From: Synechococcaceae bacterium WBB_10_009
GTDB taxonomy: Bacteria; Cyanobacteriota; Cyanobacteriia; PCC-6307; Cyanobiaceae
Length of the DNA: 15,471 bases
Assembly: GCA_010030955.1 (NCBI GenBank)
Contig: RHBP01000023.1
Location: forward strand, 1-15,471
Reading direction: 5' to 3'
Both the position numbers and the translations under genes were made by a program. Positions 9,007-15,471 of the stretch are shown here, one piece after another. Position 1 is the first letter of the stretch, and each line of letters opens with the position of its first letter. The notes below the pieces were generated by a model. That model made no database searches and was not told the DNA's origin. It saw only the letters and a program-made list of their open reading frames with translations.

Positions 9007-9308
9007 TCAGGGTGCCCCCTCCCCTCCGGGGCTGCGCCTGCGCCAGCGCTGGCTGAGCAGCAGGGCGCCGCTGCCCAGCATCCACAGCAGCCCGAGGCCA
9101 TTGAGCAGCACCACCAGGGGCTCGGCGGCGGGCCCCAGCCATTCCCCCTCGTGCAGGGCCATCAACCAATGCACCTGGTCCCGCTCCAGGCCGCCCCAGT
9201 CCTTCACCGGTAGGCCATGCCGCTGCACACCGTGAGCAGCAGCGGCGCCAGCACAAACGGGGCCGCGGCGGCATGCCAGCGGCGCACCTGGGTCAACAAC
9301 GTCGACAT
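9007..9308 (-). pseudogene. Small PepSY-like membrane protein gene with a one-base deletion
   Basis: From the ATG at 9308 the frame reads MSTLLTQVRRWHAAAAPF, then VLAPLLLTVCSGMAYR, and hits TGA. The continuation, VKDWGGLERDQVHWLMALHEGEWLG and later LLNGLGLLWMLGSGALLL, is in the neighbouring frame and stops at 9007-9009. Adding one base at the CC of 9207-9208 (TACCGG-TGAAG to TACCGG-GTGAAG) joins them into a 100-residue protein. It would have an N-terminal basic segment, one membrane span, a short loop with LMALHEGE, a second span and a basic tail. This layout resembles short PepSY-associated membrane proteins known from cyanobacteria; I judge this by pattern only. The function is not known; a role in membrane redox or iron reduction is sometimes proposed for larger relatives. 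It lies about 60 bases upstream of the rplS ATG on the same strand. Confidence 0.68.
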
Positions 9309-9417
9309 GGCCGCAGGCAACGGACGCGGTGTTCAGGTTCTAACTTGATTTGGCGGGGCCTCAACCGTTGCGGCAACCATGGCGATGGCGCTCCCCTGAC
9401 GCTGAGATGACGTTGCG

Positions 9418-10296
9418 ATGAATCTGTTCGCCGATCTGCTGGCCGCCAGTCAGAAAACCCAGGCCCAGGCCAGTGCCGAGGCCCACCAGGCCCTGGTGAC
9501 CCAAACCGGCCCGCGCATCCAGAAGAGCCGCCGCGGTGTGGAGGTGAAGAGCGCCCGCGAGATCGACACGATGCGCCAGGCCAGCCGCATCGTGGCCACG
9601 GTGCTGCGCGAGATCATCGAGATGGCCGCCCCGGGCATGAGCACCGGCGACCTCGACGCCCACGCCGAGCGCCGCATCCGCGAAATGGGTGCGGTGCCCA
9701 GCTTCAAGGGCTACCACGGTTTCCCCGCCAGCATCTGCGCCTCGATCAACCACGAGGTGGTGCACGGCATCCCCAGCCACAGGCGGGTGATCAAAGCCGG
9801 CGACCTGGTGAAGATCGACACCGGCGCCTACTTCGACGGCTACCACGGCGACAGCTGCGTGAGCATCTGTGTGGGGGAGGGGGTGCCGGAGCAGGCCCGC
9901 ACCCTGTCGCGGGTGGCGCAGGAGTCGTTGATGAAGGGCTTGGCCACGGTGAAGGCGGGCAGCACCCTGCTCGACCTGGCCGGCGCCGTGCAGGACCACG
10001 TGGAGGCCCACGGCTTCGCCGTGGTGGAGGACTACACCGGCCATGGCGTGGGCCGCAACCTGCACGAGGAGCCTTCGGTGTTCAACTACCGCACCCGGGA
10101 GCTGCCCAACATGAAGTTGCGGGCGGGCATGACCCTGGCGGTGGAGCCGATCCTCAACGCCGGCAGCAAGGTGTGCCGCACCCTCAAGGACCGCTGGACC
10201 GTGGTGACCGTGGATGGTGGCCTTTCCGCCCAGTGGGAGCACACCATCGCCGTGACCAGCGACGGCTGCGAAATCCTCACCGACCGCGACGTTTGA
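9418..10296 (+). CDS. map: Methionine aminopeptidase, type I
   Basis: Removes the initiator methionine from nascent proteins; a cytoplasmic dinuclear metalloenzyme. It has 292 residues, about 30-40 more than E. coli MetAP, because of an N-terminal extension that ends in GPRIQKSRRGVEVKSAREI. All five metal ligands are visible: D134 and D145 (KIDTGAYFDGYHGD, with the 11-residue spacing of E. coli D97/D108), H209 (TGHGVGR), E243 (AVEPIL) and E274 (WEHTI). The substrate-binding His corresponds to H116 (VVHGIP). The ATG at 9418 begins MNLFADLLAASQKTQ. The gene is monocistronic in appearance, divergent from the PepSY-like gene and convergent with the SDR, whose stop lies 9 bases away. A weak TAACTT at 9341-9346 is the only promoter-like sequence I see before it. 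Confidence 0.96.
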   Translation: MNLFADLLAASQKTQAQASAEAHQALVTQTGPRIQKSRRGVEVKSAREIDTMRQASRIVATVLREIIEMAAPGMSTGDLDAHAERRIREMGAVPSFKGYHGFPASICASINHEVVHGIPSHRRVIKAGDLVKIDTGAYFDGYHGDSCVSICVGEGVPEQARTLSRVAQESLMKGLATVKAGSTLLDLAGAVQDHVEAHGFAVVEDYTGHGVGRNLHEEPSVFNYRTRELPNMKLRAGMTLAVEPILNAGSKVCRTLKDRWTVVTVDGGLSAQWEHTIAVTSDGCEILTDRDV

Positions 10297-10305
10297 ACGC
10301 TGCCC

Positions 10306-11034
10306 TCAGGGGCTGGGTCGGCTCACCAGGGAGAAGTACAACCAGCGGCTGAGGCTGGCCAGGGGCATCAGCACGTAGGTGAGCGGGTTGGGGGTCACGA
10401 TCACCAGGCTGCAGTTCCAGCCCACCTGCCGCAGGATTTCCCGGGCCACAAACCCGGCGCCCATCACTCCGATGGGGTTGAGGGCGGAGCGGAATGGCCC
10501 CAGCACCAGCCGCCGGATGCGCAGCTGCGGCCCCGCCAGGTCGAGGCTGCGCAGGCTGAGCAACTGCCCCTGCAGCCGTTTGCTGAGCTCGTAGAGGGGG
10601 CTCACCGCCGCCTGGATTTCGGCTTCGGAGGTGTTCATCCACAGCTCGCGCTGCGGGTGGCCCGGCGGATCGGCCTGGGCCAGCCGGGCAAACAGTTCCA
10701 GCAGCCGCCAGCTGCTGAGGGCATTCACCTGCAGCGACGCCTCCACGGCGGCGGCGCTGCGGTCGCCATGGCTGTTGAAGCCGTGGTTGATCACCAGCAC
10801 GTGGCAGTCCGCCAGCACCGGCTCCAGGGCCGCTTCCTCGCCACAGCGCCAGACCACCTGCCGCAGGGGGATGGGGCGGCCCGCATCGTCGCTGAGCTCA
10901 AGCGGCTCCCCGCGGCTGGTGAGGGCCACCAGCGTGGCCCCCTGGCCGTGCAACTGGCGCAGCAGGGCCTGGCCAAGGCTGCCGCTGGCGCCGGTCACCG
11001 CCACGGTGAGGCCATCGAAGGGCAGCTGAACCAT
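10306..11034 (-). CDS. Short-chain dehydrogenase/reductase (SDR) family protein
   Basis: A NAD(P)-dependent oxidoreductase of unknown substrate. The 242-residue protein has the cofactor motif TGASGSLG at residues 14-21, the structural NHG motif at 83-85, a catalytic Ser near 136 (NTS) and the YxxxK pair Y148/K152 (YELSK), so it looks catalytically complete. The C-terminal third, with FVAREILRQVGWNCSLVIVTPNPLTYVLMPL and then LSRWLYFSL, is rich in hydrophobic and aromatic residues and may bind a membrane. It recalls SDR domains that in other cyanobacteria are fused to a sterol-desaturase-like domain, but here no such domain is present and the link is a tentative inference. The ATG at 11034 is used. 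The gene is divergent from the BioD-like gene over a 64-base gap containing a shared CTAG element, and convergent with map. Confidence 0.85.
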   Translation of the reverse strand: MVQLPFDGLTVAVTGASGSLGQALLRQLHGQGATLVALTSRGEPLELSDDAGRPIPLRQVVWRCGEEAALEPVLADCHVLVINHGFNSHGDRSAAAVEASLQVNALSSWRLLELFARLAQADPPGHPQRELWMNTSEAEIQAAVSPLYELSKRLQGQLLSLRSLDLAGPQLRIRRLVLGPFRSALNPIGVMGAGFVAREILRQVGWNCSLVIVTPNPLTYVLMPLASLSRWLYFSLVSRPSP

Positions 11035-11067
11035 GCCGTTGGGGGAACTGTTGGCCGCCGCCGGATC

Positions 11068-11073
11068 AGCCTA
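11068..11073 (-). promoter_or_regulatory. Possible -10 element for the SDR gene
   Basis: TAGGCT on the minus strand lies 33 bases before the SDR ATG. It shares its CTAG core with the plus-strand TAGATT, so the two divergent genes may be driven from one palindromic core. No good -35 hexamer is visible. Confidence 0.35.
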
Positions 11074-11077
11074 GATT
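11072..11077 (+). promoter_or_regulatory. Possible -10 element for the BioD-like/DRTGG gene
   Basis: TAGATT within CCTAGATTC lies 21 bases before the ATG at 11099. It matches TATAAT in four of six positions and would give a very short leader. TTGGCC at 11051-11056 is a poor and closely spaced -35. Confidence 0.45.
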
Positions 11078-11098
11078 CGCCCGAACAGCGTTGTTCCC

Positions 11099-12190
11099 AT
11101 GGGCCAGGCCAGTGCGCTGCTGATCGGCTCCTGCCAGGCCTTCAGCGGCAAGTCCGCCGTGGTGTTGGGGCTGGCCCGGCTGCTGCTGCAGCAGGGGGTG
11201 CCGGTGCGGCTGGGCAAGCCCCTGGCCGACAGCGCCGAGGCCACCCCGGATGGGGGCGAGCTGATCGATGACGATGTGCGCTTCGTCGGTCAGATCCTGG
11301 GCCTGGCGGACGACCAGCTGGTGCCCTCGGTGCATCTGCAGAGCAGCGAGGCGGCCCGGCAGCGCCTGCTGGCCGGCGACCTGCAGGCCGGCCCCGGTTT
11401 CGAGCGCCTGCGCCAGCGGCTCCAGGGCTGCAGCGAGGGGCTCACCCTGCTGGAGGCCTCCGGCCACCTGCACGATGGCCTGCTCTACGGCCTGAGCCTG
11501 GCCCAGGTGGCCCAGGGGCTGCAGGCGCCGGTGTTGCTCGTGCACGCCTGGGGAGCCTGCAGCAGTGTTGAGCCGCTGCTGGAGGCCCAACGGCTGCTGG
11601 GGGATTTGCTCTGCGGCGTGGTGCTCAATGGGGTGCCGCCGGAGCAGGTGGAGGCCCTGCGGGCCGATGTGGTGCCCGCGCTGGAGCAGCTGGGCCTGCC
11701 GGTGCTGGGGGTGATGCCGCGCTCGCCGCTGCTGCGCAGCGTCACGGTGGAGGAGCTGGTGCGTCGCCTCGATGCCCGGGTGCTCTGCTGCCACGACCGC
11801 CTCGATCTGCTGGTGGAGACCCTCTCGATCGGCGCCATGAACGTGAACTCCGCCATGGAGTTTTTCCGGCGCCGCCGCAACATGGCGGTGGTCACCGGTG
11901 CCGATCGCACCGACATCCAGCTGGCGGCCCTGGAGGCCTCCACCCAGTGCCTGATCCTCACCGGCGCCGGCGAACCGCTGCCGCAATTGATCTCCCGCGC
12001 CGAGGAGTTGGAGGTGCCGCTGCTGAAGGTGGAGCACGACACCCTCACCACCGTGGAGGTGGTGGAGAGCACCTTCGGCCACGTGCGCCTGCACGAATCG
12101 GTGAAGGCCACCTTCGCCTTCCGGTTGGTGGAGGAGCACTGCAATTTCCAGCCGCTGCTGGCGAGGCTGCGCCTGCCGGTTGCCGCTTGA
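11099..12190 (+). CDS. BioD-like P-loop / DRTGG-domain protein (phosphotransacetylase-like family)
   Basis: A 363-residue protein with two recognisable parts. The N-terminal half is a BioD-like P-loop ATPase fold, with Walker A GSCQAFSGKS at residues 10-19 and later LLEASGHLHDGLLYG and VLLVHAWGACSSVEP. This resembles the N-terminal region of long phosphate acetyltransferases. The C-terminal part from about residue 240 is a DRTGG-like domain, with AMNVNSAMEFFRRRRNMAVV followed by TGADRTDIQ (266-274); this fold binds adenine nucleotides in some relatives. The acetyltransferase domain itself is absent, so it is probably a nucleotide-sensing or regulatory protein, not an enzyme of acetate metabolism; that is inference. 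The start is the ATG at 11099. The gene is followed 37 bases later by the DprA-like gene on the same strand, and a -10-like element lies 21 bases upstream. Confidence 0.85.
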   Translation: MGQASALLIGSCQAFSGKSAVVLGLARLLLQQGVPVRLGKPLADSAEATPDGGELIDDDVRFVGQILGLADDQLVPSVHLQSSEAARQRLLAGDLQAGPGFERLRQRLQGCSEGLTLLEASGHLHDGLLYGLSLAQVAQGLQAPVLLVHAWGACSSVEPLLEAQRLLGDLLCGVVLNGVPPEQVEALRADVVPALEQLGLPVLGVMPRSPLLRSVTVEELVRRLDARVLCCHDRLDLLVETLSIGAMNVNSAMEFFRRRRNMAVVTGADRTDIQLAALEASTQCLILTGAGEPLPQLISRAEELEVPLLKVEHDTLTTVEVVESTFGHVRLHESVKATFAFRLVEEHCNFQPLLARLRLPVAA

Positions 12191-12197
12191 CCACTGC

Positions 12198-12203
12198 TAG
12201 TTT
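12198..12203 (+). promoter_or_regulatory. Possible -10 element for the DprA-like gene
   Basis: TAGTTT within GCTAGTTTC lies 24 bases before the TTG start at 12228 and 7 bases after the stop of the preceding gene. It would allow the DprA-like gene to be transcribed separately. No clear -35 is seen, since that position falls in the end of the upstream gene. Confidence 0.35.
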
Positions 12204-12215
12204 CGGGCTGTCAGC

Positions 12216-12221
12216 AGGTGG
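12216..12221 (+). promoter_or_regulatory. Ribosome binding site supporting the TTG start at 12228
   Basis: AGGTGG lies 6 bases before the TTG at 12228. The nearby GTG codons at 12218 and 12223 are in other frames, so the Shine-Dalgarno and frame together favour the TTG, which begins MTRSLDLPALDRID. Confidence 0.55.
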
Positions 12222-12227
12222 CGTGCG

Positions 12228-12740
12228 TTGACCCGGTCCCTCGATTTACCGGCCCTCGACCGGATTGACACCCTGGCCCAGGAATTGGCGATGCTGCAGG
12301 ACCGCAGCAAGCGCCGCATCGCCATCCTTGGCAGCCGCCACGTGCCCGTGGTGTCGGTGCACCTGGTGGAGTTGGTGGCCCGCTCCCTGGCCCAGGAGGG
12401 CCACAGCCTGATCACCTCCGGATCCCAGGGGGTGAACGCCGCCGTGATCCGTGGTGTGCTGGAGGTGGATGCCTCGCGGCTCACGGTGCTGCTGCCCCAG
12501 AGCCTGGAACGCCAGCCGCGGGAATCGCGCGACCAGCTCGAGCGGGTGCTGCACCTGGTGGAGAAGCCGGAAAACGACGAGCTGCCCCTGCCGATGGCCA
12601 GCAGCCTCTGCAACCAGGAGATCATCCGCCGCTGCGATCAGCTGATCTGCTACGCCTTCCACGACAGCGAAACGCTGATCGCCAGCTGCCGCACCGCCGA
12701 AGACATGGGCAAGGTGGTGAGCCTGATGTACTTCGACTAG
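12228..12740 (+). CDS. DprA/SMF-like Rossmann-fold protein
   Basis: A 170-residue protein with a Rossmann-type core. RIAILGSRHVP at residues 30-40 and GHSLITSGSQGVNAAVIRG at 58-76 match the glycine-rich phosphate-binding segments of the DprA/SMF and LOG-like superfamily. CNQEIIRRCDQLICYAFHDS at 128-147 fits the later strand-helix of the same fold. Proteins of this kind are often labelled DNA recombination-mediator protein A in cyanobacteria, but it is much shorter than true DprA and lacks the C-terminal winged helix, so a role in DNA uptake is not shown. It starts at a TTG with AGGTGG 6 bases upstream. It follows the BioD-like gene by 37 bases, and its TAG stop overlaps the MAPEG stop on the opposite strand within one CTAG. 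Confidence 0.72.
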   Translation: MTRSLDLPALDRIDTLAQELAMLQDRSKRRIAILGSRHVPVVSVHLVELVARSLAQEGHSLITSGSQGVNAAVIRGVLEVDASRLTVLLPQSLERQPRESRDQLERVLHLVEKPENDELPLPMASSLCNQEIIRRCDQLICYAFHDSETLIASCRTAEDMGKVVSLMYFD

Positions 12741-13150
12741 CCAGCCGCCAGCACCCCCTTCAGCCCCTCCACGTAGAGCACCCCGGTGCACACCATGGCG
12801 CCGGCCCAGCAGAGCGAGCGCACGGGCGGCAGGTTGGCCACATAGGCGGCGATGTAGGCCAGGCGCAGGGCCGGGTGGATCCAGGCGGCGATCACCGCGA
12901 TCGGGTTGTGCACCTGGCCGATTAGGCACAGCAGGACCGCCGGGGCAAACAGGGTGAAGGCCTCAAAGCTGTTGAGGTGGGCCCAGTTGGCCCGCTTGCC
13001 CCACTCCGGCAGGCGATCCGCCATGGCCCGGGGGGCCGCCAGGTCGCTCAGTTGGAAATCGGCCTGGGAGCGGGCCGCCCCCAATGGCACCAGGCTGGCC
13101 ACCACCACCCCGGCGGCCAGCAGCAGCGACCAGGCAAAGCTCGCATCCAC
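12737..13150 (-). CDS. MAPEG-family integral membrane protein
   Basis: A 137-residue protein with about four hydrophobic segments: near the N-terminus (FAWSLLLAAGVVVASLVPLG), then FTLFAPAVLLCLIG, a third with AVIAAWIHPALRLAYIAAYV, and a fourth with LCWAGAMVCTGVLYV. The middle segment RANWAHLNSFEAFTLFAPAV matches the polar Arg/Asn/Glu pattern of the MAPEG family (membrane-associated proteins in eicosanoid and glutathione metabolism), as does the HPALRLAY helix. Bacterial members are mostly uncharacterised, and substrate or glutathione use is not known. I use the GTG at 13150 (GTG GAT GCG AGC TTT). The stop TAG overlaps that of the DprA-like gene. The gene is divergent from yajQ over a 74-base gap. 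Confidence 0.85.
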   Translation of the reverse strand: MDASFAWSLLLAAGVVVASLVPLGAARSQADFQLSDLAAPRAMADRLPEWGKRANWAHLNSFEAFTLFAPAVLLCLIGQVHNPIAVIAAWIHPALRLAYIAAYVANLPPVRSLCWAGAMVCTGVLYVEGLKGVLAAG

Positions 13151-13185
13151 GGGCAGCGGCGCCCGGGGGCGCAGGCGAATCGGTG

Positions 13186-13200
13186 ACCCTTTTCTAGGGT
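13186..13200 (+). promoter_or_regulatory. ACCCT-N5-AGGGT inverted repeat with a -10-like TAGGGT before yajQ
   Basis: ACCCT (13186-13190) and AGGGT (13196-13200) form a perfect 5-bp inverted repeat with a TTTCT spacer. The second arm overlaps TAGGGT (13195-13200), a plausible -10 element 24 bases before the yajQ ATG. It could be an operator overlapping the promoter; this is inference from position only. Confidence 0.4.
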
Positions 13201-13224
13201 GTGGTCCTCGCCCACCGCTGCCCC

Positions 13225-13715
13225 ATGGCCGACACCTATTCCTTTGACGTCGTCTCCGACTTCGACCGCCAGGAACTGGTGAACACCCTGGACCAGGTGC
13301 GCCGCGACGTCTCCACCCGCTACGACCTCAAGGATTCGGGCACCGAGATCGACCTGGAGGAAACCAGTTTCACGATCACCACCGCCAGCGACATGACCCT
13401 GCAGGCGGTGGAGGACGTGCTGCTCCAGAAGGCCACCAAGCGCAACCTGTCGCTGAAGATCTTCGATTTCCAGACCCCCGAACCGGTGGGGGGCAACCGC
13501 CTCAAGCAGGTGGTGAAGCTGCGCAAGGGCCTCAGCCAGGAGCTGGCCAAGCAGCTGAGCAAAACCGTGCGCGATGAGCTCAAGAAGGTCACGGTGGCGA
13601 TCCAGGGCGACACCCTGCGCATCACCGGCAAAAGCAAGGACGATCTCCAGGCCGCCATCAACCTGCTCAAGGGCCAGGACGTGGAGGTGCCCCTCCAGTT
13701 CCAGAACTACCGCTG

Positions 13716-13716
<1 letters not shown>
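13225..13716 (+). CDS. yajQ: YajQ family protein (UPF0234)
   Basis: A 163-residue cytoplasmic protein of the YajQ family, which has two ferredoxin-like domains that resemble RNA-binding folds. Family members bind nucleic acids, and in some Proteobacteria cyclic di-GMP; the biological role here is unknown. Signatures are MADTYSFDVVSDFDRQELVN at the start, RYDLKDSGTEIDLEE near residues 33-47, the middle LKQVVKLRKGLSQELAKQLS, VTVAIQGDTLRITGKSKDDL, and the typical C-terminus PLQFQNYR. The length is normal. I chose the ATG at 13225 because it matches the conserved N-terminus; the GTG at 13201 would add eight unrelated residues. No clear Shine-Dalgarno is visible. Its stop overlaps the next start in TGATG (13714-13718), suggesting coupled translation. 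Confidence 0.95.

Positions 13717-15471
<1,755 letters not shown>

Noticed and set aside
8993..9274. A 93-codon minus-strand frame in the PepSY-like region
   Set aside because: Arg/Ala/Pro-rich third frame that overlaps both halves of the real but broken gene.
11066..12139. A 357-codon minus-strand frame opposite the BioD-like gene
   Set aside because: Rich in His, Gln and Leu with no domain; the plus-strand gene has a Walker A motif and a DRTGG-like motif.

Overview
The window is a high-GC (roughly 70%), gene-dense stretch of a bacterial chromosome. It most likely comes from a picocyanobacterium of the Synechococcus/Cyanobium (alpha-cyanobacterial) type. That assignment is an inference from several cyanobacterial-looking features: a type I methionine aminopeptidase with an N-terminal extension, a BioD-like/DRTGG protein, a standalone short-chain dehydrogenase (SDR) with a C-terminal membrane-associated tail, ribosomal protein L19 with a long Ala/Glu-rich N-terminal extension, and the block rplS - tRNA-Trp - small beta-barrel protein - tRNA-Asp - gltX. 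I saw no copy of the HIP1 octamer GCGATCGC. I saw no insertion sequence, prophage, CRISPR array, toxin-antitoxin pair or other accessory module; this is mostly housekeeping sequence.

Layout. (1) Minus strand: polA (DNA polymerase I with all three domains) reads into cysS, which leaves the window at base 1. (2) Divergent, plus strand: a DUF1643-type gene broken by a one-base frameshift, an unrecognised 83-residue protein and a CPA1-type Na+/H+ antiporter, joined by overlapping stop/start sites. (3) Minus strand, in transcription order: a broken small PepSY-like membrane protein gene, rplS, tRNA-Trp, a small SH3/KOW-like protein with a terminator, then a promoter, tRNA-Asp and gltX. The 3' end of gltX overlaps the end of the antiporter gene. 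(4) map on plus and an SDR on minus, convergent. (5) Plus strand: a phosphotransacetylase-like BioD/DRTGG protein and a DprA/SMF-like Rossmann protein, convergent with a MAPEG-family membrane protein whose stop codon overlaps theirs. (6) Plus strand: yajQ, then a hydantoinase/5-oxoprolinase subunit that runs off the end.

Functionally the window centres on translation: CysRS, GluRS, two tRNAs, L19 and methionine aminopeptidase. It adds DNA repair (PolA), ion homeostasis (antiporter) and several poorly characterised conserved proteins.

The most striking feature is three separate frame breaks within about 5 kb. The DUF1643 gene has one extra G, the PepSY-like gene lacks one base, and the N-terminal extension of the essential rplS carries an exact 14-bp tandem duplication. 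Undoing each change restores a single open frame. They are either sequencing/assembly errors or real mutations; for rplS, a real mutation would force translation to start inside the ancestral gene. A second pattern is that three plus-strand genes have a CTAG-containing -10-like element 21-24 bases before the start codon. All four CTAG tetramers I found lie at such elements or at a pair of overlapping stop codons.
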